Source: Glomus cerebriforme
Taxonomy: Eukaryota; Glomeromycota; Glomeromycetes; Glomerales; Glomeraceae
Direction: 5' to 3'
Assembly (NCBI GenBank): GCA_003550305.1
Contig: QKYT01000732.1
Location: forward strand, 14,407 to 55,998
DNA length: 41,592 nt
Below the pieces are notes generated by a model, which was given only the letters and a program-made list of their open reading frames with translations, was not told the DNA's origin and searched no databases. Each line of letters opens with the position of its first letter. The first letter of the stretch is position 1. The position numbers and the translations under genes are program-made. This document shows positions 1-12,000 of the stretch, one piece after another.

Positions 1-1024
1 GCATTCTTAACATTTTAATGAATAAATTATAATGATAAAAGATTATTACTGAAAATATATCTGTATATTAAATATTGTATTAAATATACAGAGTTTAATT
101 GTTTAAATATAATTCAAAAAAACTATAGTATTTTTCGAGACTTGCAAAAAGAGATTAAAAACGAAAAGTGATCTCCTCTTTTATTTTAATCAATAAAATT
201 ACTTTTTTTAAAAAAAAAAATTAAAAAGTAAATTACCATTTATCTTGTATCAACTTTTATCGAAATAAAAATCAAAAATTGAGAATAATTGAGAAAAAAA
301 AGATAAATAAATCAAAAATGAAAGTTGACCTTTAATTTTAATAAAATATTTTCAAAAAGGTAAGTTCATCTATATAATATACAGTATATGTATATATAAT
401 TAACATAATACAATTATCTGCAAGTTTTCTAGAAAGCGCAGATATTATAAATCTGGCATAAAAAAAAAATCTCGAATAATTTTATTTATCCGGTGAACAT
501 AGTTAAATATAACACTTTAATATAGCTATTCAGAATCACAGCGTATTTGCTTAGTCTTGATATCCCAAATGACTGACATCCAACGTGATATCAGTGTATC
601 GCCGGATTTAATTTGCCGCATTACACATGATTTCAGATAATGATTTTGGTACTTTCATTTAAGTTGTAGCAACTCTCAAATTCATTTCACTTATATTATT
701 TATATATACACATTTTAATTATCAAAATTTTATTAAAGCGTGTGACTTATGTATTTATTTATGCTTTATTTATTTTGTTTTCTAAAGATTTAATATTATT
801 ATTCCCAATACCATGTATTCTTATTAAATTATTAAAATCTTTCCAAGTTCTTGGCATAATTCTACAAATTTATAGTGCTATATTATCATTATACATTTTT
901 TTCAACAATTTACCAATACTTTTAACCATAAATGACGTTTTATCTTGTTAAAATAGAAAGTTTATTGATGAATTTTTTAATTCAAAAAAAAAAATTATTA
1001 TAATAATGATTATGATACCATAAT
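1..1024. other. intergenic AT-rich region, no supported gene
   Basis: No intact gene is visible. The plus-strand open frame at 742-951 starts at GTG and is very hydrophobic. Its antisense (about 770-925, minus) reads as a hydrophilic, coding-like peptide with one internal stop, so it may be a short gene relic in minus orientation. The rest is A/T-rich sequence with homopolymer runs. Confidence 0.5.
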
Positions 1025-2653
1025 TCTATATATTTATACCAATTAATATTCAGATCATCATATCTTTAAACTTCAATATTATATGATTCGAATTTCTTCA
1101 CTTGATCTTTCAATAAAAACAAATCTCTTACTCTTATATAATCTTCTTTAAAAGCTAAATATTTAACTCTTCTATTTTTCATAATATATTCTTCTATAAT
1201 ATATAAGGTAAAATATCTTGTTCAATTACTTTTGTCTTATTTCTTTTAACTAATTTCTTAATTTTCTTAAAAAAAGATTTTTGAGAATTATTTAAAAATA
1301 TATTATTTTTAATAACTAATTTGTTAATAAACTTATTTTGAGAATCATTTAAAAATATCTTAAAATCATTAATATTAATTTCAAATGATAATTTTAAATA
1401 TTCTAAATTGAAAGGAAGAATTAATCCTAATCCTTTTAATACAATAGAATTAAAAACTGCATTTACACTAAATTCAATAATAAGATAATTAAGATTCTTT
1501 CCAATATTTTTAATTAAATCAAGTGTTGGATATATATAATCTGGAGTATAAAAGCAAGAACGATCAAAGAATTTAAAAACTTTAAAATTTGAACAATATC
1601 CTATAATTATTTTAAGTAATTGTTATTTTAATTCACTATTTTTTATAGATTCAAAACCAAAATTTTCTAAATAATCATCAGATTTTGTAATAATGATTGT
1701 AATGAATCTTTTTCAATAGTTTCACACAAAAATAAAGATTTTAATTTAAATGGTTTCGTAATATTACTTATTTGTTGACTGAAATCAGAATTTAAAGAAG
1801 GACAATAAAAAATATGAATAGATTCTAAACAATTTAAATATTCAAATACTTGTTCTAATAAAGTTATTTTTTTAAAATCAATCTCATAAAATATAATTGT
1901 TTTTAAAGAATTATTACAACTATTTAATGACAATAAAGAATGACTTAGAGTAAATTCATTATATTTATATGTAATTTTTTTAGATTTAATTGTGAATTGA
2001 TTAAATTTGATGAAAAATATTCATTTAATCCATTATTATTATTAAATTGAAAATTCATTGTTGAAATTGTATTACAATTTGATGATAAAAATGATATAAT
2101 GGAACAATATTTGGTACATTTGTAATTCCTTCAAGAGTTAAATTTTTGATCTTATAAATGAAATTTGGATTTTGTAAAATCATTTCAAAGATATCATTTA
2201 AATAGTCATGATTTACATATGTAATGACTTCAAAAGTACGTAAACTTGCTCCATTTTCAATAAATATTTTAAATAAAGTTTTGTAAATTAATTTTACAGA
2301 TAATGTAAAATTATTAAAATTATTATAAAGATACCAATTTTCAATAGAAAAGAAAGTTTTTGCTGTATTTAAAGATTTAATAAAACTATGATAATTAAAT
2401 AATGTATTTGAAGGAAATAAATTATTATTAATTCCATCTCGTTTTAATTTTGTTTTATCATCATCATTTAAAAATGATAATTTTGAGTAGGAATTGAAAA
2501 AGGGTCCTTCCATAATAATGGAATAGCCATACGACACCATGATCTATTAACTAAAATACAAGAATATAATGTTTTATAATCATTTTGAAAGTATTTCCCG
2601 ATTTCATTTGTTAATTCGGGTAAATCTCCTGAAAATATTTTTGAGCAAGCCAT
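1025..2653 (-). pseudogene. F-box/LRR-like family pseudogene (copy A)
   Basis: This is a decayed paralogue of the intact gene at 13404-15074. The ATG at 2653 opens an F-box-like N terminus (LPELTNEI near residue 11, then VNRSWCR and PLLWKDPF). The frame breaks near 2470 by a deletion of about 20 nt just after the PTQNYHF motif, near 2100, near 1680 by loss of one A in an A-run, and near 1200. In-frame TAA codons lie at 1623-1625 and 1066-1068. Between the breaks the translation follows the paralogue to its end, including YLAFKEDY, KKFESYNIEV and YDDLNINWYKYIE. The linker between the tryptophan near residue 100 and LIYK is 14 residues, the shortest in the window. The assignment is certain from the local comparison. 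Whether a truncated N-terminal peptide is still made is unknown. Confidence 0.9.
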
Positions 2654-2780
2654 AATAATTATTGTAAAGGAGAGAAGAAAAAAATGGGGAATAGAAAGGA
2701 TATCTGATATAGCGTGTTAGTATTTTTAAATTTTATTTATTTTTTAATATCATTGGAAACTTTGGAATGTCGATCAATTT

Positions 2781-2793
2781 CATGATACACAAA
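2781..2793 (-). promoter_or_regulatory. possible upstream motif of F-box pseudogene A
   Basis: The plus strand reads catgatacacaaa, close to the core of the 19-bp motif found upstream of the F-box genes at 13404-15074 and 17323-19191. It lies about 128 bp upstream of the pseudogene ATG, against 113 bp in the other two. The match is partial and function is inferred from conservation only. Confidence 0.3.
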
Positions 2794-4346
2794 AAAATTG
2801 TAAACAAAGACAATGCATATTTGTTTATAGTATATACTGTACTAATATGTTTTAGTCCGAACTTGAAGCCTCATCGGATTTAAGGAACCATCATTGTTTC
2901 ACATAATTAATGGATTAGATTGGTCAATCTACTTTCAAATATACTACTATAAACTTGGAATAAGATCGAGTTAGTTCGAACATAGGAGTTTAATTTAGAG
3001 TTTTTGCCGTATAAGCTTTAATAAATAAATACAATGGAGAGTTCCCACTACTTTTAATTAGTTAATTACATTCATATAAATTGAAAGTATTGAAAGTTAT
3101 TGTAATTCTTTCTAAATATATTTGCTTATTCGCCTGATTTGTATACTGATTGTCATGCATCTATGAAACTAATTATGCTACTTACGCATATTGCTAATAA
3201 TAAATCATGACTAAAGACTGTCTAAAGCCTATTACTAATATTATATACTATTTATAATGGACAAAATAATTACAGTAATTATTTTTAAAATCTCCACATT
3301 CATTGTTTATAAATTAATCCCTGAAATAATAAGTAATTATAATTAAATAAATTAATATACAATATTTATTCCTAAATTGCTAATATTATATCATAACATG
3401 TCTTTTAATTTGTGGTTTACATGTATATTATTAACAGAAATGTTAAACAAAGATGTATAATTTTATAAAAAGTAATCCTATTAATACACATGAGAAATTT
3501 ATGATTACTCTAATACAATAAAATTTTTACTCTATCCAATTATGAAATATTTTTTTTTTTTTACAAACAATTGAATAAAATATGTGAAACGATGTTATTG
3601 AACATTACGCGAATCTATGAATTTAGTAAATTCATATTATAAATTGGAAGTTTTTATTCTGATTAGATATAAAAAATTTTAATTTACCCTAAGATCAACC
3701 AATATGACGTAATAAAAATTGAAGCGATGTGAATTCCAAAAGTTTGTGTAAAATTTTTTGATATTTACTACTGATTATTTCCTTGATTATTTTTATGATA
3801 AACTTTTAAATTGATGAGGCCTAATAAAAAAATTTATTAATACCTTTTTTCTCATAAAGCTGGGGATAGATTTTTTGCTGCTTTGTTAATAACATTGATT
3901 AATATTTCTTTAAACTAGAGTTTGGCCAAATTAATGCTAAAGCCGGCCAGAATTAAAAATGTTTTACGTTGTCAAAAAAAAAGACCTTTTCTTGAACAAA
4001 TTTTTTAATTAATAAAAGTAAACCCGATGTAGTGCTTATTAGAATTTTGGATTAACAATATAATATTTATTAAAAAGCTGCTTATTTTAAAATTATATGA
4101 CTTTATTGAATTATTTAATAGTAGCATGAAAACAGTATGTAAAGTAATATCTGGTTGGTTAATATCAGAATTTCACATGGACATTATTTTGGACCATTTT
4201 ATTGGTTTATATTAGGATTTTCTCACAAATTCCTTTCTTTATGTCTATGCTAATAGTAGTATGAGCTTTCTCAATTTTTTCTTGATGAATAGGTGGAATG
4301 CAACAGATAAACAAAACTGTGTGAACTGTGTATATAAAAAAGAATT

Positions 4347-4500
4347 GTCATCGAAAATGTCCAGTGCGTCCAGAAAATGTTCCACACGTCAGTAACTATT
4401 CAGAAAATTGAAATATTGCGGACACTGTCACACTGAGACATAACATTCAGAATATTGCAATTTTCTGGACTTTCCGTCGCATCTAGACATTTTTGATGAC
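4347..4500. repeat. foldback element with nested inverted repeats, about 154 bp
   Basis: The outer arms are 4347-4361 (gtcatcgaaaatgtc) and 4486-4500 (gacatttttgatgac), 15 bp with one mismatch. Further in, ccagaaaat at 4370-4378 pairs with attttctgg at 4460-4468. A second copy, cagaaaattgaaatatt at 4401-4417, pairs with 4451-4467 with one mismatch. There is no coding content. It may be a small MITE-like or foldback element; no target-site duplication was recognised. Confidence 0.6.
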
Positions 4501-5294
4501 TATTTTCAGACTTACTATTTTTATAGGAAAAATAACTATCAAATATTACCATCATATTTGCATCAGATAATAGATAAAGGCCTTTAACAAAATGTTTTAA
4601 TAATAATGATGGAATAATTTAACAAAAAACTTCAACGCCTTTCAATAACTATTTTCAAGGCCATAAAATTTCATCAATAATTTTGGTTAGTAATTTTTTT
4701 TACACATAAAATTTATATTTTTAAAAATATGAAAATTATTTCTTTAAATAAAAGTATAAAAAATTTAATGCTTTAATTATTTGATATAATATCTTAATAA
4801 TAAAAACATTTTATAGATAATTTTATACTTTAATAACATTTAAACAAAAAAAAAATAAAGATTTATTAAGGAAAAATTTTGATGTTAAGATTAATGGTTA
4901 AAATTACTTCATTAAATTATTTCACAAATAAATTGCTAAACAACTTTGCTTAGTCTTTAAAAAACAAGCTTACTCTAAATAAAGTCCTAAAATTATGCTA
5001 TAAATATTTTGTAAAAAAAAAAAAATAATATCAATAATTTTAAAGAATAATGTACCTAATACCAAGCATTCAAGTGATTTCAGAAGTATATATATAAAGA
5101 ATTTGCATTTATATAATAATATTTATTAAATTAATTTTATTTTAAATTTTCTGAAGTGAATCAATTTATTTTAAAGCATGACTTATAATTGATAAAAAAT
5201 TGATAAATATTTCTAAATTAGCACATTTTTTTTATTATAAACTTACAACAAATGATGACCCGAGTAATGTTGGCCAATACTATAGATCCAAAAT

Positions 5295-5405
5295 ATAATG
5301 CACAGCCATATTATACACAGCCATATTATATAGTCATTATACACATAATACACTGTTATATTATACAATTATAATGCACAGCCATATTATACACAGCCAT
5401 ATTAT
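5295..5405. repeat. 35-bp direct repeat, two copies 76 bp apart
   Basis: Identical 35-bp blocks lie at 5295-5329 and 5371-5405. Each contains two cacagccatattat units, so the sub-unit occurs four times. The spacer is also rich in attatac-like words. This is a small satellite-like duplication without coding potential. Confidence 0.8.
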
Positions 5406-6263
5406 TTATTATGTTTTTATATATTTCTCTTCTCTTTCCATCTGTTTATTTTTTTTCGCTTCTTTTTAAAACCTTTTATTTATTTATAAATTTAAATTCA
5501 AAAAAAGCAAGTAATGATACCTTAAATAATTTAATGATTAAGCAAAAACTATAAAGAACAAGTAACTTTAATTATTATCATCACGAATCACGCAATAATC
5601 TATTTCCATACAGACATTTTTGTATAATCTAATTGAGTACTATTAGTTCTTAAAATAAAATAATTGTTGTATTTTCATCTAATAGATATAAAAAGTCATG
5701 TTATTTAAGTAAATATTTAAATATAACCAAAATGAATGCTTGAACATTCTAAATAGTATTTAGAGACTTACATTAATTGTACAGCTACAATATATATTAT
5801 ATTTACATTAAAATTGTTAAAAGTAAGGTACAAATACAAATTGCATTTAAAAAAGCAATTGACAGAGCAGGAATTAGAAGTATAGAAGAAATTAGGGGAA
5901 AGAAGAAGGAAACAGAATTTGAAAGTTAATTTTAACAAATTTTGACCTAAAATTATAAGAATAACTTATACAAATACTGAGAGTTATACCAGATATACTG
6001 TAACTTATACTATTTATGATTTATATTCAAACTTAAATATAAAATTACATCTTAAAAACCAGAATAAAAAAGTTTTTTTTTTTTGATTCTAATTTTTAGA
6101 TACTAGTTTTAGTTACAATAGAGTAATAGTTAAGGCAATAAAATCAGAAATTATTTTATTAATTTAATATTAAATACATTATATAAGAAGTTAAGAATAA
6201 CATAATTTCCAATTTTTCTGAAAAACTTTTGCTTCATACCATATCTGGATATTTTGCACATGA

Positions 6264-6443
6264 AGAGAGACCAGCAAAGATTGTGAAAAGGAGATTGTTG
6301 ATAAGGACCATCAGCTTCAGATCTGCCACGATTGCAATGATCTCCCTATGCACCCATCACTAATTTGGAAAACCTCCAATTCCATTTTCATAACCCTGCA
6401 CATGTTGAACGCTCCTGATTCCTGCTTTGCAAAATTAGAATAA
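6264..6443 (+). pseudogene. coding relic, unknown protein piece
   Basis: This stop-to-stop frame of 59 codons has no start codon at its beginning. Its translation is hydrophilic, with cysteine-rich ICHDCNDLPMHPS in the middle and NAPDSCFAKLE at the end. Base composition is clearly richer in G and C than the flanks, which is typical of former coding DNA here. It may be an exon or a fragment of the same dead gene as the relics at 6961-7925. The family is not recognised. Confidence 0.35.
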
Positions 6444-6960
6444 TTAATACAAGCAAAAAGGAAAGATTCATAAATTTTACAAATGAATGAAACAAGTAAG
6501 GTTTGTTAGATAGCAAATCTGAATTACCTAATAATGATACTAGTAATGATTTCAGAGGAAATTATGAGGTAATTCTAATGGACAAAATAAAGATGACAAT
6601 ATCATAGTTTATAATGTAGTTTTTCACATTCATTTATTTTATAATAATTATGTTTGCTTTTGAACAAGAAACTTATACTGGTCATGCTGAACACATATTG
6701 TATCTTCAAAAAAAAACATTTTGGTCATTATTGAAATGCTATTATTATTTCAGTTAAGAAATTCTCAAAAATCCAACATGTGGTCTGGCTATTTCTTATA
6801 CAAGACCAACTATAGCATATGTCACTTCTTAAATACAAGTCACCATATATAGAAACTCATTCAATAACATAATTAAGGATACTGATAAATATTCCCATCA
6901 CTTCCAATTACATTCAGTTAAAATTCCAATACAATTATTCCTAAAAATTACAGAGATTGA

Positions 6961-7375
6961 AACAGAACATTAACAAGCATAAAAATTGATGTGTTGAGAA
7001 ATAAAGTAAAAGAGATAAAGTTTTTTGCCATTGAATTATATCAACAAAAGTTAAACCAAATAATAGAAATAGAAAATGAGTTAGAAAATGAATCTATTAA
7101 ATGGCAAATGTATAGAAAATGAATTTTTTTAATATAAATTGTTAATAAATTGTATGTCTCAACTATTCTATTCACTTCCAATTTTCTTGAATACAAATAA
7201 TTTGATGGTCTGCTTTTTTTTTTACTTTTTTTTTGGGTTTTTTACATGGTCTACATCTCAATCCTTCTCTCCAGAGGAAGAGTTGCAACAACTGCAGCAA
7301 CTCATCAATAATTTGGAACAGGTTGAGGTCTCCCAGGAACAACGTATACAAGACTTGGAGAGGCAGAATTCATGA
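6961..7375 (+). pseudogene. coiled-coil coding relic, possibly two exons
   Basis: Two coding-like frames lie close together. The first, 6961-7122, reads VLRNKVKEIKFFAIELYQQ and NELENESIKWQMYRK and is strongly helical. The second ends at 7375 and contains EEELQQLQQLINNLEQVE and QEQRIQDLERQNS, a Gln/Glu-rich coiled coil. The second is preceded by a plausible splice acceptor (ttctctccag, just before the Glu-rich part). No initiation codon in frame is convincing, because the open frame at 7139 begins at TTG. This could be the remains of a multi-exon gene or of a gag-like gene, given the zinc knuckle that follows at 7716. Confidence 0.35.
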
Positions 7376-7715
7376 ATAAAAGGTAAACTTCATGAATGTG
7401 GACATTAGCATCAATATCCTTTTGACTTTTTGTTTAAAATTATAGTAAGGGAAAGTAAGATTTCTCAAGAAAGTACCAGAAATCTTCAACAGGCATTTGG
7501 AGCTTAGAAGATTGGATGGGTGATATGTTGGAATTTGTAAAAACATATAATTCATATTTACTATTAAATTATTTTCAATTTAAAATCACATATATACAAA
7601 CAGTTTAATTACTATGGTATCAGAATAGTTTTGAAATAGTATTAGTTTGAATTCTTATAATGATATATCAATTTAATAGCTATCAATTTTAATGTAATTA
7701 ATAATCATCATTCAA

Positions 7716-7925
7716 GTGAACTCTAAGAAAAACATTATTCATTTCCTTCAAAATTTTCTAAACTACCAAAAAATAAAGTGCCCAATGATCCCTGAGGATT
7801 ATAGAGACAAATGTTTTAGATGTTGGAAAAAGGGCCATTTTTCAAAAAATTGCTTTAGGAATGATAGGGAACTCTGGATGAATAATAAAGATACAGAAAT
7901 TCTGGTAAAATTAAAACCAGGTTAA
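7716..7925 (+). pseudogene. CCHC zinc-knuckle protein fragment
   Basis: The frame contains CFRCWKKGHFSKNC, which fits the C-X2-C-X4-H-X4-C zinc knuckle of nucleic-acid-binding and Gag-like proteins. It is followed by basic and acidic residues and ends at TAA after VKLKPG. The frame opens at GTG, not ATG, so this is an exon or a truncated relic rather than a complete gene. With the coiled-coil relics just upstream it may descend from a retroelement Gag or a zinc-knuckle host protein. No reverse transcriptase or integrase motif is visible nearby. Confidence 0.5.
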
Positions 7926-8859
7926 GTTATTGCACACAACTATATTATAATTTATTTTATTAATTATATTATAATATTGGATAACTTAGACATAATATTG
8001 AGGATATCTGGCTAGAAAAGATCTAAATAATACAATTATCAAAAAACTCAACATATTTTAAAAAAGCTAGTAATTTTTATTTTATCTGTAAGCATCTAAA
8101 AAAAAGTGTATGGAAAAAATGCAATATTGCACCAACATATTGGAATCAGATATAATAAAAATAATGTAGAATTAATTAATTAAATTAACATGATTTTATT
8201 TTTTAAAAATCAAATTCTATACTATTTTTGGAATTAAATAATATATATTTTAAATCACATTATTATATAATTTAGTAACTATACATATACTATAATAATA
8301 AAATAATATAAATTTATTTAAAAGTTAGAAAAAATAATTAAAATTACTTTAAGGAATTTAAAATATAATCCCAAAATTTATGAAAGAAAAAATTATAAGT
8401 AAACTGAATTTAGTAAGAAACATCTTTAATATTTTATTACTTATTAAATCAATCTAATTATATTAATTTATTAAATAATTCAGGAATTAGAATTTAAAAT
8501 AATCTGTAAGTGCCATTACTATTGGAATAAACTCCAAAATTATATCAAAAAACAACAGTAAAAACAAAACATATATATTAAAGTATATATTTATATAATA
8601 AAGTAATTATATTCCTTTTTGTAGTGAAAGAAATGTATTTATTTCTTAAAATTTTAAAAACTTTCAGTTAAAATATGAATTTACATATTATTATTACCAC
8701 ATTATGGTAATAAAGATTATGGTCATTGTTATGCAAAAAACGTTAAATATGTTAATGCATGTGAAAGTTACATCTAAAAATTACTACAACCATACTATGA
8801 TTTGTACATACTATATTTGTACTAAAATATGATATATTTCATATCACCTTTAAAGATTG
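7926..8859. other. intergenic AT-rich region
   Basis: Extremely A/T-rich with many short runs; nothing coding or structured stands out. Confidence 0.5.
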
Positions 8860-10615
8860 TTTTGGTTTGAAGTTTAATAAAATAGATACATTAGTTCTTC
8901 AACTTGTTAACCAGAAGTTGAGTTATATAAATGAGAAATATGAACCATTAGATCTGTTAATAGTTTTGGAATTAGTTGTTAAATTTGAAAAAAAGAAATT
9001 GGATGATATTGCTATCATTTTGGTTATTAATGAATATACAATACTATGGTAAATATTAAAAAAAAATGAACTTACTAAAAAATTCTGATTTTACAAAACT
9101 TTAACAAGCATTGGAAATCTTTCATTGAGAAATATTTTCTTATCATATGCTAACTATGATAAATATCAACTAATGAAGGAATGAAAACTAAACAAAAAAG
9201 TTCAACAAATTTATAGAGCTTATTATTCAAATCTTGCATTTTTATTTGATTTACTTCAACCTTTCCTTAATAAATTGAGCTACTTAAGGAAGAAGATAAG
9301 GAATGATGATTTATACAAGCCAAATGGTTCTGATGATCTGGTACCTAATACTTATATCAACTTAATTGTCAAGTCTTTTTTTATATACACAAGGTCACAA
9401 GCCAATGCAGTCAGTTCTTAAAAAAATTTTTGTCAAAAAACATTTTTTAACAAAAAACAATGTGATGTTGTATATAGCACTAACTCCTAACAGTTTCTTG
9501 CAACTTCTTCCAGATTTTGAAAATTTTACTAGTTACTTTTTAAAACCATCAATAATATACTACTCAAAATATTTTTAATATGAATGATTTAGTTACAAAA
9601 CTTCTTGTGAATGATTTTAAGGTTATAGAAGAGGCTGAAAACTTTATATGATTCTTTGGCTAAGAAAAACATTGACAATTACAACATAATTGATTTTATG
9701 ACAACTCTTCAAATTAATCTCAAAAAGTACACTAAAAAAAGAATGCTAAAAAATATTAAAAAAAAAGAAAAGAAAAAAAATGAATGAGGTTAATTATTTA
9801 GTCATCAGTTTATAAAGAAATTCTAAATATAATTAAAGACCAGAAAATGTTTAGACATAATTGAGATATCAAACCACATTATTTCTTGATTTATTTAAGA
9901 GTTTAACACTTTCATACTATTATTCTGAATCATGTACTGATTATAGACAATTTAGGGTGGTTTTGGATGTTTCAGGTTGATAAAGCCACCAATCACTTCT
10001 GAATTGGAACAAATATGTCAAGATAAATTTATGAATTTTTATATTGAAAATTGTAAAGTTTACATCCTGCAATTCCAGAGAGAAAACTTTAATTGCTTAT
10101 GTTGATGAACTTTTTGCATTTAATTTACCTTTGACTCTTTTAAAAAAAAACATAAATCTATCAGATGAGATTCTCAAAACAATGTCTAAAGTTAATAATG
10201 GAAAGTTCATGGGAATCATTATGGCAAATGTACTACTTGATAAATTTGAGCAAATATTCAATGGCTAGAGTGATATTAGAAAGATGCCAATATTTGTTAA
10301 AATTGTTTGTTAAGAACTAATAAAGATTGTTCAATACTCTAATGTCAATGTCTTGCAAGTAGCAAATGCAAATGCAGGTTACACATTGGATAAATAATAT
10401 TTATTTTCTGGATGTTTGTTATGGTTCTGTATTATTAATTTAAGTACAATGTTATGTTTTCTGTTTCTGTACAGGTTAAGTTGCATTATTCAATTAAAGC
10501 AATTGCTAGGACTCTCAGCATAGTTGATCCAGAAATGTTTTACAAGAATAGGAATGGAAAAATTTTTCAAGAGGAATCAAATACGCCTATCATTATCTCT
10601 ACACCTAATTAAGAA
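8860..10615 (+). pseudogene. decayed multi-segment gene of unknown family
   Basis: Successive coding-like segments on the plus strand fall in different frames. They are LVLQLVNQKLSYINEKYEP (about 8880-9050), PFLNKLSYLRKKIRNDDLY and on to PSIIYYSKYF (about 9250-9575), MNDLVTKLLVNDFKVIEEAE with a shift into LAKKNIDNYNIIDFMTTLQ (9590-9785), PPITSELEQICQDKFMNFY (about 9985-10060), YVDELFAFNLPLTLLKKNI to the stop at 10268, and KAIARTLSIVDPEMFYKN (10480-10610). The last is preceded by an acceptor-like ctgtacag. In-frame stops and shifts within segments argue for a pseudogene rather than only unannotated introns. I do not recognise the family. Confidence 0.5.
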
Positions 10616-10709
10616 TATTATTCAAACAATGAGATTCCTTAATATTGTATTATATTTGGTTAGTATAATTGCATGAAGGCATAAGGCTTATTTCATATAT
10701 TTTTTAATA

Positions 10710-10823
10710 ATGTTTCAAAATAATAAAAGAATCTCTTCTTCCTCTAAGAGGAACCAAAGAAAGAGAATATCAAAGAAAGCTAAAATGAGTAACAGTAATG
10801 AAGCCAGCAAATATATTTTATGA
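10710..10823 (+). CDS. short basic ORF, 37 aa, or relic exon
   Basis: An ATG-initiated frame encodes a Ser/Lys/Arg-rich peptide, with SSSSKRNQRKRISKKAK in the middle, resembling a bipartite nuclear localisation signal. It lies just downstream of the decayed unknown gene on the same strand and could be the eroded C-terminal exon of that gene. At this length, chance cannot be excluded. Confidence 0.2.
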   Translation: MFQNNKRISSSSKRNQRKRISKKAKMSNSNEASKYIL

Positions 10824-11674
10824 TTCTCAAAAAATAAGTTAATGAGAATAAGAAAGAATTTTTAAATAAGATAATACAAATATGTAAGTGTGACTCTATT
10901 GGCTTATTGGTTGCTTATCCAGCTGATGTGTGCCAAGAACAAATAATCATTCACATGATCTAGGGAATCAACTAAAATAACAACTTATCAGAATCATTGA
11001 TCACAGAAATGCATTGACTATCTTTCGAGAACAAAATTTACAATTTCTAGATATTTACTAAAAAATACTTAGAAAAGAAAGAAATAAATAAAGAAGTAGA
11101 TATATTGAAAGGAAAGGTAGCAAATTGGAAAAAGAGTAATAAAAGATAAAAAAGTAATTACTGCTCTGCAACACTTTCATTAGTTTTTATAATTGATATC
11201 ATTAATCATATTGTTATAAATGAAGAAAATGCATACATTATATTTTCATGCTTTCATTATTTTATTTCGTACATAATTTGTAATTCATTTTTTTTTAGTA
11301 TAACTTTTATGAATAATCAAATAATAAAAGCGAAAAATTTTATTAATTTTTAGATGCTGTACAGTGAAATAATCACATTACTTTATTTCTTACAATATTC
11401 TATAGCTAATTTATGATATTGCTAAATGTTAACTATGAAATTTTTATACCCTTTATAAACAGACTATGTAAGGAATTAAGTGCTGCAAGAGAGTTCTTTC
11501 AAGATAATAGAATTTTGAATCTATACACAAATTTCAAAGAGCAATGAGTGTATACCCAAAAATACTCAATATAATGCACAAGGCTTCAGTTATATGTATA
11601 TTCAGTATGGTACTAATTTGCAAATCAGTACAGTACATAAATTTTTTATGATTGATTATTCCATACCGTACTGT

Positions 11675-11704
11675 ACTGGCTCTATATATTATTGTAGAGC
11701 CAGT
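11675..11704. repeat. perfect hairpin, 10-bp arms
   Basis: actggctcta at 11675-11684 pairs perfectly with tagagccagt at 11695-11704 around a 10-nt A/T loop. Nearby words (gtatggtac, cagtatggt, gtaccatac) recur in both orientations from 11605 to 11730, which suggests a larger decayed inverted repeat. Confidence 0.7.
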
Positions 11705-11795
11705 ATGGTTGATCATCCGTACCATACCTTCCTACCACTTCAAGGCGTCCATATATATGGCAAAAATCAGATGTTTGCAAACACAGTGACCTTCA

Positions 11796-12000
11796 CAAAA
11801 TGTCACGAAAGTGGCACATTGGCCGGAATTAAGGAATTAAGTGTGGCATTTATGTGAACTGAAAAAATTTTGTCCACAGATAGTGATTAATGAGGATGTG
11901 ACACGGGAGGGTATAACACAAGTAGTGAAAAATATCACATGATATTATGTGATATTTTGTGACATCCAGTGAAGATTACTCACAAAAATGTCACTGTGCC
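11796..12000. repeat. direct and inverted repeat cluster around tcacaaaatgtcac
   Basis: tcacaaaatgtcac followed by a tggcacattggcc-like block near 11796 recurs as tcacaaaaatgtcactgtgccaa near 11972. Several gtgaca/tgtcac words lie between them. In the centre, 11929-11958 is a near-perfect 30-bp palindrome, with arms aaaatatcacat and atgtgatatttt around gatatt. No coding potential was seen. Confidence 0.6.

Larger units (their letters stand above)
2654..6263. other. long gene-poor AT-rich region
   Basis: About 3.6 kb with no open frame that looks like a gene. It holds a foldback repeat at 4347-4500 and a duplicated block at 5295-5405, listed separately. At about 5825-5930 (plus) a short hydrophilic frame (IAFKKAIDRAGIRSIEEIRG) reads like a coding relic, but I cannot place it in a family. 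Confidence 0.5.

Noticed and set aside
742..951. Plus-strand hydrophobic ORF of 69 codons
   Set aside because: It starts at GTG, is low-complexity Leu/Ile/Phe and looks like the antisense of a hydrophilic relic.
11534..11857. Two overlapping ORFs on opposite strands
   Set aside because: They arise from inverted-repeat symmetry and share ISTV/ILQIST-like words; no family features.
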